DNA from: JAABVY01 sp964627935
GTDB lineage: Bacteria; Zixibacteria; MSB-5A5; JAABVY01
Length of the DNA stretch: 64,000 bases
Direction of reading: 5' to 3'
Assembly: GCA_964627935.1 (NCBI GenBank)
Contig: CAZVLB010000002.1
Coordinates: 62,001 to 126,000, forward strand
Part shown: positions 40,873 to 49,451 of the stretch, one piece after another
How the letters are laid out: every line of letters starts with the position of its first letter
Position numbering within the stretch: position 1 is the stretch's first letter
Program-made: the position numbers and the translations under genes
Notes under the pieces: generated by a model
Databases searched by the model: none
Seen by the model: only the letters and a program-made list of their open reading frames with translations
What the model was told of the DNA's origin: nothing

Positions 40873-41781
40873 CTAATATTCTATCATCATCTGGTCGAAA
40901 TAATCCCGCAGCTGGCCACGGATTTCCTGTGCCTGTGTGCGCATTTTCTTGATCTGGCTGCTGCCGGAGCCCTTGGTCAACGAGAGAAATTCGCCATAAG
41001 CTTCATAGGCCCGGATAATTGATTCCTCGGTCTGTTCACCAACACCGCATGAGCCCAGGTTGAACCATGACTGGTAATGCTTCGGATTGGCGTCGACAGC
41101 ATCTTCGTAAGCATTAATTGCCCTGGAATAGTCTTCATTGGCCATATGAATGTTGCCAATTTCAAAATAGGCCATATGATAAGTCGGATCGATCTTTGCG
41201 GCGCTGTTGAAGTTCTTGATGGCTTCCTCGTCGTTGCCCAGTTCCATATAGGATTTGCCCAGGGCATAGAGGGTCCTGGGATCGGCCGCTCTCTGCTTCT
41301 TGAGATTTTCCAGCTTACCGACTGCCCGTTTGAAAGCATCATTTTTATAGAACATCATGGCATGAGCCTCGAGAAGTTCCGGATCATCCGGCTTGAGGCT
41401 CAGGGCCTTTTCGAAGGCCTTGTCACCGAGCTCGAGCTGGCCGGTTTCGGTTGCTGCCAGACCCAGGTTCTTCCAGCCCTCGGGATCATCCGGGGCCAAT
41501 TCCGTATATTTTTGGAAATTCTTGACCGCGTCGGCAAACTTTTTCTGGGAATACTGAATCACGCCCAGATTGAGATATGGATTGGCATAGCTTGCGTCGG
41601 CCGCGATAGCTGCCTGGTATTCTTCGATAGCCTTGGCAGTATTTCCTGCCTCCTGGGCATCGATTGCAGCATTATAATGTTCCTTGGCCGCTTCATCCTG
41701 TGCCAGTGCTGTGCCACCGGCCGCAAACAACAGGCAAACCGTAATCAGTACAAACTTGTTGAGTCCCTCTCTAAAATTCAC
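40873..41781 (-). CDS. Exported TPR-repeat protein
   Basis: The 302-residue protein has a signal peptide (about 1-27, ending ALAQ) and six to seven tetratricopeptide repeats (about 30-265) with the W-L-G-Y-A-F-A-P type spacing, e.g. NPYLNLGVIQYSQKKFADAVKNFQKYTELAPDD. It should be a periplasmic scaffold. A cysteine (GSCGVG) late in the repeats may be oxidised or structural. It follows purE by 21 bases and so lies in the pur operon, without a clear metabolic link. Confidence 0.85.
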   Translation of the reverse strand: MNFREGLNKFVLITVCLLFAAGGTALAQDEAAKEHYNAAIDAQEAGNTAKAIEEYQAAIAADASYANPYLNLGVIQYSQKKFADAVKNFQKYTELAPDDPEGWKNLGLAATETGQLELGDKAFEKALSLKPDDPELLEAHAMMFYKNDAFKRAVGKLENLKKQRAADPRTLYALGKSYMELGNDEEAIKNFNSAAKIDPTYHMAYFEIGNIHMANEDYSRAINAYEDAVDANPKHYQSWFNLGSCGVGEQTEESIIRAYEAYGEFLSLTKGSGSSQIKKMRTQAQEIRGQLRDYFDQMMIEY

Positions 41782-41802
41782 AGCGCCATTCTCCTTTCGT
41801 AT

Positions 41803-42261
41803 CTATTTGCTCAATAAATTTTTTCTGTATTCGTCTATTTTCTTATACACCTCAGGATTGGAAAGTGCGATAATTCTTGCTGCCAGGATGGCGGAATTGA
41901 CCGCACCGGCTTTGTCAAGTGCAACTCCCGCAACGGGTACGCCCTTGGGCATCTGTATCACAGAAAAGAGCGCATCAAGCCCCATCAGGGCGGAACCGGA
42001 TAGCGGTACGCCGATTACCGGCAGGTCAGTTTTGGCCGCAACTACGCCCGGCAGGGCGGCGGACATACCGGCCATGGTGATTACCACCTTGACTCCATTG
42101 TCTTTGGCCTCAGAGGCAAGCTTGGCCGTCTCTTCCGGCTGACGATGAGCCGAGGAAACTACCATATCATTTGATAAACCCAGATCATTTAAAACATCCT
42201 GGCACTTCTCTCCAAACTTCCAGTCGGACTTGGAACCCATGATAATAAGTACATCAGCCAT
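41803..42261 (-). CDS. purE: N5-carboxyaminoimidazole ribonucleotide mutase (PurE)
   Basis: The 152-residue protein has the class I PurE signature: VLIIMGSKSDW at the start, SSAHRQPEE (about 36-44), VITMAGMSAALPGVVAA (about 61-77), and GLDALFSVIQMPKGVPVA (about 92-110). It rearranges N5-CAIR to CAIR in purine synthesis. A PurK partner is not in the window. It starts three bases after the purD stop. Confidence 0.95.
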   Translation of the reverse strand: MADVLIIMGSKSDWKFGEKCQDVLNDLGLSNDMVVSSAHRQPEETAKLASEAKDNGVKVVITMAGMSAALPGVVAAKTDLPVIGVPLSGSALMGLDALFSVIQMPKGVPVAGVALDKAGAVNSAILAARIIALSNPEVYKKIDEYRKNLLSK

Positions 42262-42264
42262 AGT

Positions 42265-43557
42265 TTAAACCTGCCTTGTGAGTTTGAATTTTCTTCTTGA
42301 TGCCCGTGCAGCTATATCCTTACGGAAATGGGCGTTTTCAAAATTTATCTTTTCCACACCATCGTAGGCATGGGCGATCGCATCCTGAAGGTTCTCCGCC
42401 TCGGCGCTGACAGTCAGAACCCGGCCGCCTGAAGTTATCAGCTTGTCATCCTTGAGCGCAGTGCCCGCATGGAACACCTGGCGATCATCGGTCTGAGCCT
42501 TCAGCACACCCTCGATCGGATGACCGCTTTCATATTTGCCCGGATAACCTCCTGAGGCCATGACAACGCCGACACAATACTGCTCTTTAAAAAGCAGTTC
42601 ATCCACATTAAGTTCCTGCTCAGCCACTTTCAGGCACAATTCCGCCAGATCATAATCCAGCAGGGGAATAACGACCTGGGTCTCCGGATCGCCGAAACGG
42701 CAGTTAAATTCGATTACCTTGGCACCAAAATCGGTGATCATCAGTCCGGCATACAGGATGCCCTTAAAGGGACGTTTTTCCATCGCCAGCCCGCGCACCG
42801 CCGGTTCCAGGATCAGGTCCATGATATTGTCACTCAGGCGCGACGAAACGAAAGGCACGGGTGAGAAGGCGCCCATACCGCCGGTATTGGAACCCTCATC
42901 TTCATCAAATACAGCCTTATGGTCCTGGGAGGGTATCATGGGAAGCACCGACTTGCCGTCCGTGAAGGCCATAACTGTCAATTCTTCGCCCTCCAGCTTA
43001 TCCTCGATAATTACCCGCTTACCGGCCTCACCGAAGACCTTGTTGAGCATCATATTTTTGATCGTTTCCTCAGCCTGCTCGATATTGTTTACGATAATCG
43101 CGCCCTTACCGGCCGCCAGGCCATCGGCCTTTATAACAGCGGGTAATTTGATTTCATGTATGAATTTGATCGCTTCGTCATGATTGTCAAATATTTTATA
43201 GGGCGCTGTGGGAATATGATATTTGCTCATGAACTGCTTGGCGAAGACCTTGCTGGCTTCAATTTCCGAGGCTGCCTTAGTGGGGCCGAAGATCTTCAGG
43301 CCCTTTGATTGAAACAGGTCCACTATGCCCATTGCCAGGGGTTGCTCAGGGCCGACAACTGTAAGGTGAACTCTTTTCTCGGAGGCGAAAGCAAGAAGAT
43401 CATCCAGGGCATCGGCCTTGATCGGCACACATTCAGCCTTCATGGCAATCCCGCCGTTGCCGGGGGCCGCATAGATCTTTTCAACTTCTTCGGATTGAGC
43501 CAGTTTCCAGATCAAGGCATGTTCCCTGGCTCCCGATCCTATAACCAATATTCTCAT
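42265..43557 (-). CDS. purD: Phosphoribosylamine-glycine ligase (PurD)
   Basis: The 430-residue protein is an ATP-grasp enzyme with the N-domain MRILVIGSGAREHALIWKLAQS, VVGPEQPLAMGIVDLFQ (about 60-76), LPAVIKADGLAAGKGAIIV (about 133-151), DKLEGEELTVMAFTDG, FNCRFGDPETQVVIPLL (about 274-290), and a C-domain with GGYPGKYESG. It makes glycinamide ribonucleotide. Its own promoter lies in a compact divergent region with the queuosine-precursor transporter gene. Confidence 0.96.
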   Translation of the reverse strand: MRILVIGSGAREHALIWKLAQSEEVEKIYAAPGNGGIAMKAECVPIKADALDDLLAFASEKRVHLTVVGPEQPLAMGIVDLFQSKGLKIFGPTKAASEIEASKVFAKQFMSKYHIPTAPYKIFDNHDEAIKFIHEIKLPAVIKADGLAAGKGAIIVNNIEQAEETIKNMMLNKVFGEAGKRVIIEDKLEGEELTVMAFTDGKSVLPMIPSQDHKAVFDEDEGSNTGGMGAFSPVPFVSSRLSDNIMDLILEPAVRGLAMEKRPFKGILYAGLMITDFGAKVIEFNCRFGDPETQVVIPLLDYDLAELCLKVAEQELNVDELLFKEQYCVGVVMASGGYPGKYESGHPIEGVLKAQTDDRQVFHAGTALKDDKLITSGGRVLTVSAEAENLQDAIAHAYDGVEKINFENAHFRKDIAARASRRKFKLTRQV

Positions 43558-43580
43558 ATCACTCCCTGAAATTAAGCCAT

Positions 43581-43630
43581 ATTATAAAAATTGAACTTCA
43601 ATTTGCAATAAATTAATAAACATTTATTAT
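43581..43630. promoter_or_regulatory. Divergent promoters sharing one palindromic -35 element
   Basis: TTGCAA at 43603-43608 is its own reverse complement. Leftward, 16 bases separate it from TATAAT (43581-43586 on the minus strand) for purD. Rightward, 16 bases separate it from TATTAT (43625-43630) for the transporter gene. The leftward spacer holds a perfect dyad ATTGAA-C-TTCAAT (43590-43602), a possible operator. Confidence 0.55.
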
Positions 43631-43708
43631 AACAAATTGTAGACCTGCGGTAAAGTCTTAATTCCGGTGCCTGCTTATTATGCGGCAACGGTTTAAAAGG
43701 TAATAGCC

Positions 43709-44395
43709 ATGCCCAATGAATTGCTCTGGCTGATTTTCATGATTTTCGACCTGAGCGCTGTCATAGTCGCCTTCAGGATCTGGGGCAAGAACGGCCTGTA
43801 TGCCATGATAGCGGCTTCCGTTATAATCTGCAATATACAGGTCCTGGTGCTGGTAAAGATGTTTGGTATTGTGGCCACACTGGGCAATATCGTCTACGCC
43901 TCGATTTTTCTTTCCACCGATATTCTCAGCGAATGCTACGGCAAGCGTGAAGCACGCAAGGGTGTCTGGATCGGCTTTTTCTGTCTCTTCTGGGCCAGCA
44001 TTGCGATGCAGTTTGCGATCAGGTTCGTTCCCGAGGCCGCTGACATAATGATGCCTCATTTAAAGGAGATTTTCGGCCTTTTGCCGAGGGTTGCCCTGGC
44101 TTCGGTAGTTGCCTATCTAATTTCACAGCATCACGATATCTGGGCCTTCCATTTCATCAGAAAAAGAACCGAGGGACGTTACCTCTGGCTACGCAACAAT
44201 CTCTCCACGTTGGTCAGCCAGCTGATTGACAGCGTTGTGTTTACGCTCGGCGCTTTCTATGGCGTTTATGAGCAAAACGAACTCCTGCAAATCATTGTTA
44301 CCACTTATCTTTTCAAGCTTCTGGTGGCCGGAGTCGACACCCCCTTCATCTACCTGGCCCGTAAGCTGAAAAAAGGCATTTCGGTCACGATTTGA
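43709..44395 (+). CDS. yhhQ: Queuosine precursor transporter (YhhQ/VUT family)
   Basis: The 228-residue membrane protein has about six spans and the family's FLSTDILSECYGKREARKGVWIGF segment (about 67-91), plus SAFHF-type and NLSTLVSQLIDSVVFTLGAF motifs (about 162-181). It imports 7-cyano- or 7-aminomethyl-deazaguanine for queuosine synthesis. Two small hairpins lie in its 70-base leader (AGAC/GTCT at 43641-43658 and CCG-TGCC/GGCA-CGG at 43664-43691), but they do not match the known preQ1 riboswitch classes. It faces away from purD. Confidence 0.9.
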   Translation: MPNELLWLIFMIFDLSAVIVAFRIWGKNGLYAMIAASVIICNIQVLVLVKMFGIVATLGNIVYASIFLSTDILSECYGKREARKGVWIGFFCLFWASIAMQFAIRFVPEAADIMMPHLKEIFGLLPRVALASVVAYLISQHHDIWAFHFIRKRTEGRYLWLRNNLSTLVSQLIDSVVFTLGAFYGVYEQNELLQIIVTTYLFKLLVAGVDTPFIYLARKLKKGISVTI

Positions 44396-44396
44396 A

Positions 44397-44424
44397 TTGA
44401 CATTTTTTGCCCAATAATTAAAAT
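44397..44424 (+). promoter_or_regulatory. Sigma70-type promoter for the cysteine-rich protein
   Basis: TTGACA at 44397-44402 and TAAAAT at 44419-44424 are separated by 16 bases. The -35 element begins inside the yhhQ stop region. Confidence 0.45.
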
Positions 44425-44490
44425 AAGGCAGGATAATGTTCTCGGGACGCCAATCTGTTTCAATGGCACAAGCGTAAAATCAATAGAATT

Positions 44491-44796
44491 ATGAACAACA
44501 ATATCATCTGCTGGAATTGCAAAGAAGAAGTAGAGATCCCTGAAAAGGTTGAGCGTAAGGACGAGTGCCCCAACTGCAGCACTCCATTAAAATGCTGTTT
44601 CCACTGCCGTTTTTACGATAAAGATGCCTATCATCAATGTGTCGAGCCTCAGGCGGAATGGGTGCGTTATAAGGAAAAGGCCAATTTCTGCGATTATTTC
44701 CAGCCCCTGTTTACCCACTTGATCAAGCAGAAAGAGGTTCTTCCAGATACTCCCGAGGGCCGCAAGAAGGCCTGGGATGACCTGTTTGATGATTGA
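44491..44796 (+). CDS. Cysteine-rich zinc-ribbon protein of unknown function
   Basis: The 101-residue protein starts with a zinc ribbon (CWNCKEEVEIPEKVERKDECPNC, residues 7-29). A second cysteine group (CCFHCRFYD, then HQCVEP and ANFCDYF, about 34-70) and a short acidic end follow. Five or more cysteines in the second half could bind another metal. I recognise no named family. It has its own promoter and lies alone between yhhQ and the GlmU-like gene. Confidence 0.75.
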   Translation: MNNNIICWNCKEEVEIPEKVERKDECPNCSTPLKCCFHCRFYDKDAYHQCVEPQAEWVRYKEKANFCDYFQPLFTHLIKQKEVLPDTPEGRKKAWDDLFDD

Positions 44797-44909
44797 TCCC
44801 CGATTCCATGTTCATTACAGCCGCATCACTGGCGGCATAAGCTGTTTTTATCCTTGCCATTCTAACCCGCCCTGTTTATAATCACTACTGTTTTAGCAAG
44901 GGATTTTGT

Positions 44910-46196
44910 ATGGATACAAGGCTTTTCTTCTTCGAGGATGATGATTACGAAAATTTTTACCCCTTGACCTATACCAGGCCGGTATATTTGCTTCTCTGCG
45001 GCGCATTTCCGATCTGGAAAAAGTGGGCCATGCGCTTCAAGAATCCGGATACTATATTTTTATGTCGGGGTGAAATCGCAGTATATACCCACGAAGAGAC
45101 CGGGATCAGCTGTAATCGATTCGATTTCGAGGATTGCAATAAAGCGATATTCATAAATGGACGGGTTCTGCCGTCCGATGAGCTTGCAGAATCCATCGAG
45201 GATGCCCGCGAAAGCACGTTATTCATCGACAACGGCAATCTTGCGGCTGCTGTAATTATTCCCGGCGGCATGCAGGCTGAGAGCCTTTTGCGCATGAATT
45301 ACTGGGGCTACGGCCATTTCAAGTCGGTGCTCAAGCATTGTCGCAGGGAGGAAGTGAAAAGCCGGAGAATGGGCTATATCTGGGACTTTATCGCAGAAAA
45401 TCCAAAGGAGATCAAATCAGATTTCGAGAAATTCAGCGGATGCTTTGCCAGCTATGATTTTCCTGTGGAACGGTTGGCCCATGAGGGCTGTCATGTTTAT
45501 GAGCCGGGGATGGTATGTATTTCGCAGAATGTCCGCATCGATGCCCAGACGGTGATCGATGCGCGGGGCGGGCCGGTAATAATTGACCCTGATGTTCACA
45601 TTGCTCCTCATTCTCATATCGAGGGCCCCTGCTATATCGGCCCGGGTACACAGGTTATGAGTGCACGGGTGCGCGAAGGATGTTCCTTTGGCCCGCAATG
45701 CCGGGTTGGGGGAGAGGTCGAGGAATCAATCTTTCAGGGCTATTCCAGCAAGTATCATGAGGGCTTCATCGGTCATGCCTTCCTGGGTGAATGGGTCAAT
45801 CTTGGCGCCCTGACCACAAATTCCGACCTGAAAAACAATTACGGTACTATTCGCGTCAATAACGGCATTGGAGAGATCGATACCGGCCAGATCAAAGTCG
45901 GATCATTTATCGGCGATCATGTCAAAACCGGAATCGGTATGCTGTTGAATACAGGAATCAGTATTGGTTTTGGCAGCAACCTTTTCGGCGGCGGGCTTGT
46001 TATACAAAAGTTCATTCCACCCTTTGTCTGGGGAGGCCCCGGTGGATACAGTGAATATCAATTTGACAAAGCTATAGGTACAGCCCGCAAGGTTTTGCCG
46101 CGCAGGGGCAAGGAGCTTTCACCCGCATGCTCCGCGATGTTCAAGACTATTTTTGAGCAGAGTACGGAAGCAAGAAATAAGTTTCTGGGAGCATAG
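44910..46196 (+). CDS. GlmU-like bifunctional nucleotidyl/acetyltransferase homologue
   Basis: The 428-residue protein has an unusual N-terminal half (about 1-200) with FFEDDDYENFYPLTYTRPVYLL and no canonical GlmU GxGTRM loop. A C-terminal left-handed beta-helix (about 205-400) with LbH hexapeptides follows, as in GSFIGDHVKTGIGMLLNTG and NYGTIRVNNG. This matches the family described as alternative bacterial GlmU, proposed to make UDP-GlcNAc in some Bacteroidota-like lineages. Its exact reaction is not established from sequence. It lies 88 bases before galT. Confidence 0.82.
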   Translation: MDTRLFFFEDDDYENFYPLTYTRPVYLLLCGAFPIWKKWAMRFKNPDTIFLCRGEIAVYTHEETGISCNRFDFEDCNKAIFINGRVLPSDELAESIEDARESTLFIDNGNLAAAVIIPGGMQAESLLRMNYWGYGHFKSVLKHCRREEVKSRRMGYIWDFIAENPKEIKSDFEKFSGCFASYDFPVERLAHEGCHVYEPGMVCISQNVRIDAQTVIDARGGPVIIDPDVHIAPHSHIEGPCYIGPGTQVMSARVREGCSFGPQCRVGGEVEESIFQGYSSKYHEGFIGHAFLGEWVNLGALTTNSDLKNNYGTIRVNNGIGEIDTGQIKVGSFIGDHVKTGIGMLLNTGISIGFGSNLFGGGLVIQKFIPPFVWGGPGGYSEYQFDKAIGTARKVLPRRGKELSPACSAMFKTIFEQSTEARNKFLGA

Positions 46197-46284
46197 ATTA
46201 GGGGCCTATTCAATTTCAGCTAAAATAAAATATGACGATAATAGATAAAAATATGGCTTTTAAGAGAAGATAGAGGAGCTTTGG

Positions 46285-47283
46285 ATGCCTGAGCTAAGAA
46301 AAGACCCGATTATTGGAAGATGGGTTATTATATCGACCGAAAGAGGAAAAAGGCCTTCGGACTTCTCGAACGAACCCAAGACCAGGGACATGAAAACGTG
46401 TCCTTTTTGTTACGGCAATGAACATCTGACCCCTCCCGAGGTATATGCCAATCGTGAGGATGGCTCGAAGCCTGATTCCCCCGGATGGAAATTGCGCGTG
46501 ATTCCCAATAAATACCCGGCCCTCAAAATCGAGGGTGACCTGAATCGTGAGGGCGAGGGGATGTTTGACAAGATGAATGGCGTCGGGGCGCATGAGGTGA
46601 TCATAGAAACGCCTAATCATCTGAAAGACCTGGTTGATCTGGATACACGCGATATTGAGAATGTCATCAAGGCCTTTGCCATGCGCATGAAAGACCTGCG
46701 CAATGATGTCCGTTTCCGCTACTGCCTTGTATTCAAGAATCATGGCAAGGAGGCAGGCGCCTCACTGGAACATACCCACAGCCAGCTGATCGCAACGCCG
46801 ATCGTGCCGAAATCTGTGATGGAGGAAATGGATGGTGCCCGGACCTATTATAACTATAAAGAACGATGCATTTATTGCGATATCGTGCATCAGGAAGTTG
46901 CCGCCGGAACGAGGCTGATCGGCCAGAATGAACATGTGGTCGCCATCGAACCATTCGCGCCCAGGTTCCCGTTTGAGACCTGGATCGTTCCACGCAAACA
47001 TATTCATCGTTTCGAGGAAACGGACAGCGAGACGATAAGCTCGTTTTCCTCCATGCTTAAACTGGCTTTGATGAAACTCAAGATTGCCCTCAATGACCCG
47101 CCCTTTAATTTCATCATCCATACCGGGCCGTGGATCGATGGGCATCGTCAGCATTATCACTGGCACATGGAGATATTTCCGAAACTGACTAAGGTAGCAG
47201 GCTTTGAGTGGGGCACCGGGTTTTATATCAATCCGACACCTCCGGAGGATGCCGCCAAGTATTTAAATGAAATCGAGGTTTAG
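46285..47283 (+). CDS. galT: GalT-family nucleotidyltransferase (UDP-glucose-hexose-1-phosphate or ADP-glucose phosphorylase type)
   Basis: The 332-residue protein has the histidine-triad fold of GalT. An N-terminal zinc-site CPFC (39-42), the HxHxQ active-site ASLEHTHSQLIATP (about 158-171), a second CIYC cysteine pair (about 197-200) and WIDGHRQHYHWHMEIFP near the end are visible. Family members move nucleotidyl groups between sugar phosphates. The glycogen synthase gene starts three bases after its stop, so it likely works in glycogen or nucleotide-sugar metabolism. The sugar specificity is not settled. Confidence 0.9.
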   Translation: MPELRKDPIIGRWVIISTERGKRPSDFSNEPKTRDMKTCPFCYGNEHLTPPEVYANREDGSKPDSPGWKLRVIPNKYPALKIEGDLNREGEGMFDKMNGVGAHEVIIETPNHLKDLVDLDTRDIENVIKAFAMRMKDLRNDVRFRYCLVFKNHGKEAGASLEHTHSQLIATPIVPKSVMEEMDGARTYYNYKERCIYCDIVHQEVAAGTRLIGQNEHVVAIEPFAPRFPFETWIVPRKHIHRFEETDSETISSFSSMLKLALMKLKIALNDPPFNFIIHTGPWIDGHRQHYHWHMEIFPKLTKVAGFEWGTGFYINPTPPEDAAKYLNEIEV

Positions 47284-47286
47284 TTT

Positions 47287-48816
47287 ATGTCATCCGGCAG
47301 TCTGAATATATTAATGGCGTCACCCGAAGCTGTACCATTTGTCAAGACCGGCGGTCTGGCCGATGTGGCCGGAGCATTGCCTTATGCTTTGGCCGGAATG
47401 GGGCATACTGTCAAGGTGGCTGTGCCGCTTTATAAGGCTGTTGACAGGCAGAAGTTCAACCTGGTGCCGATGCCGAATTTGCCGGATGATCTGAGCATTA
47501 CAATCGGCGACGACAAACATAATGTTAAGGTATATGTATGGAAGAGCCGCGATTATGATGTTGAGTTCTGGTTTATCGACAATGAGTATTTTTTCGACAG
47601 GAACGGTATCTATATCGATCCGGTTCTGGGCAAAGACTATCCCGACAATGATGAACGCTATGCTTTCTATAGCCGGGCGGCGCTGGAGGTTGCCAAGGCG
47701 GCGGAATTTAAACCACATATAGTTCATGCCCATGACTGGCAGGCCGGCATGATCTGCGGATACCTGGCCACCATATATAAGCAGGATCCCTTTTTCGAAA
47801 ATTCACGCTCTGTTTTCACGATTCATAATATCGGCTACCAGGGACATTTCCCCGGAGAAAACTACTGGAAACTGGGACTTCCGGCTCATCTCTATACACC
47901 GGGATCACCATTCGAATACTGGGATCATATAAATTTCCTGAAAGTCGGAATTACCACAAGCGATATAATCTCAACCGTATCGCCCACATATGCCATGGAA
48001 ATTCAGTCTGGCAATGAGATGGGCTTTGGCATGGAGGGAATTCTGTTTTACAGGCGCGGCGATCTTTATGGCGTCCTCAATGGTGTTGATTATTCGCTCT
48101 GGTCGCCTGAACAGGATGAGCTGATTCCATATAGCTATTCATCCACCACGCTCGATAACAAGGAGCGCAACAAGCATGCACTTCTGAATCAGGCCGGTTT
48201 GACCAGTGGAGGGAAGCGTGTGCCCCTGATCGGCATAATCAGCCGCCTGGCCGACCAGAAAGGCTTCGACCTGATCGAGCAGATAACCGACCGGCTTTTC
48301 ATGAAAGATATTCGCCTGATTCTTCTGGGAACAGGCGATGAGAAGTATCATGACCTGTTTGAATCATTGATGGAAATCTATCCTACAAAAGTAAAAGCCT
48401 TCCTGAAATTCGACAATAAGCTGGCACATATGATTGAGGCCGGATCGGATATCTTTCTGATGCCCTCACGTTATGAGCCCTGTGGCTTGAATCAGATGTA
48501 CAGCCTGCGCTATGGCACTGTGCCGATTGTACGCAAGACCGGCGGGCTGGCCGATACGATCATTGACTATGATGAAAATCCCGATGATGGCAATGGTTTC
48601 GTTTTTGAAGCGTATGATCCGGATCAGCTTTTCGATGCTGTCGAACGGGCGCTTGCCGCTTATCAGGATGCCCGCAAATGGAAAGAGATACTGTTGAGGG
48701 GCATGGGGGCGGATTTTTCATGGGATGCTTCGGCTCGTGAATATCAAAAAATATATAATATCGCCCTGCAAAAGGAGCCTGCAGAAAGAGCGTTCAACAC
48801 CCCGCTTGGTGAATAA
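47287..48816 (+). CDS. glgA: Glycogen synthase
   Basis: The 509-residue protein is a GT5 glycogen/starch synthase: KTGGLADVAGALPYALA (about 18-34) with the lysine of the KxGGL motif, VHAHDWQAGMICGYLA (about 144-159), VFTIHNIGYQGHF, VGITTSDIISTVSPTYAMEIQ, and the C-terminal PSRYEPCGLNQMYSLRYGTVPIVRKTGGLADTI (about 394-426). It transfers glucose from ADP- or UDP-glucose to glycogen. It follows galT in an apparent operon and is convergent with the DUF2007 genes. Confidence 0.96.
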   Translation: MSSGSLNILMASPEAVPFVKTGGLADVAGALPYALAGMGHTVKVAVPLYKAVDRQKFNLVPMPNLPDDLSITIGDDKHNVKVYVWKSRDYDVEFWFIDNEYFFDRNGIYIDPVLGKDYPDNDERYAFYSRAALEVAKAAEFKPHIVHAHDWQAGMICGYLATIYKQDPFFENSRSVFTIHNIGYQGHFPGENYWKLGLPAHLYTPGSPFEYWDHINFLKVGITTSDIISTVSPTYAMEIQSGNEMGFGMEGILFYRRGDLYGVLNGVDYSLWSPEQDELIPYSYSSTTLDNKERNKHALLNQAGLTSGGKRVPLIGIISRLADQKGFDLIEQITDRLFMKDIRLILLGTGDEKYHDLFESLMEIYPTKVKAFLKFDNKLAHMIEAGSDIFLMPSRYEPCGLNQMYSLRYGTVPIVRKTGGLADTIIDYDENPDDGNGFVFEAYDPDQLFDAVERALAAYQDARKWKEILLRGMGADFSWDASAREYQKIYNIALQKEPAERAFNTPLGE

Positions 48817-48849
48817 CTCTCTGCTTATTTTAACCTGATTATATTCCTG

Positions 48850-49077
48850 TTATTCCTGGTCGCCCAGGAGCTCGCGGGCGTCATCTGCCTGTTCGCGCTT
48901 AACCCACAGGGCCACGCCCTTGGAACCGATCTGAAAGCCGGGAGTCATACCGCCGAAATCCTCGGCCGAAATCTCGGCATCGATACCGCGTGCTTTGAGG
49001 GAGTTCAATGCCAGTTCCGCTTCTGTCCTGACTGAATAGGTCTTTATAACCACTTTATCTTTTTTCTCGTTAGCCAT
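48850..49077 (-). CDS. DUF2007-domain protein
   Basis: The 75-residue protein has one DUF2007-like domain: IKTYSVRTEAELALNSLKARGIDAEISAEDFGG, then VALWVKREQADDARELLGD. Such domains resemble signal-transducing PII folds, but no function is known. AAAGGA precedes the ATG. A related gene lies 100 bases upstream in the same direction. Confidence 0.8.
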   Translation of the reverse strand: MANEKKDKVVIKTYSVRTEAELALNSLKARGIDAEISAEDFGGMTPGFQIGSKGVALWVKREQADDARELLGDQE

Positions 49078-49178
49078 TTTCCATTTCCTTTCCTGAATGC
49101 AATATAACCATCAACCAGCAATCTCATTAAATATATGCAATTTCCTGCTGAAATCAAAATCAGACCTTGAATGGTCTC

Positions 49179-49403
49179 TCAGTGTTCATCCAGTATGCGC
49201 AGCGCAGCGTTGACATCCTCCTCGCGAACCATAAGGCGGGCGTAGCCGATATTGCCGGTCAGAAACGGATCTATACCGCCCAGGTCATCAAAGAATACGG
49301 CCGCATCGACACCCTGGGAATGCAGCAAGTCTTTGTCCATCTCGCCTGCAATCTTGTCGCTGTAATTGCGGATGCATACAAGTTTGGTGTTGTCTTTAAG
49401 CAT
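49179..49403 (-). CDS. DUF2007-like protein, second copy
   Basis: The 74-residue protein has the same pattern as its downstream neighbour: LVCIRNYSDKIAGEMDKDLLHSQGVDAAVFFDDLGG, then ARLMVREEDVNAALRILDEH. The similarity suggests a tandem duplication followed by divergence. No strong Shine-Dalgarno is seen before the ATG. It follows a larger exported protein in the same direction. Confidence 0.72.
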   Translation of the reverse strand: MLKDNTKLVCIRNYSDKIAGEMDKDLLHSQGVDAAVFFDDLGGIDPFLTGNIGYARLMVREEDVNAALRILDEH

Positions 49404-49451
49404 AGTAATATTTCTAATGCCGAAATCGTCCGGCAGTTTCCGATTTTCGTA

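Noticed and set aside
43631..43708. preQ1 riboswitch before the queuosine transporter
   Set aside because: The leader has small hairpins, but no sequence matching the conserved preQ1-I, II or III patterns.
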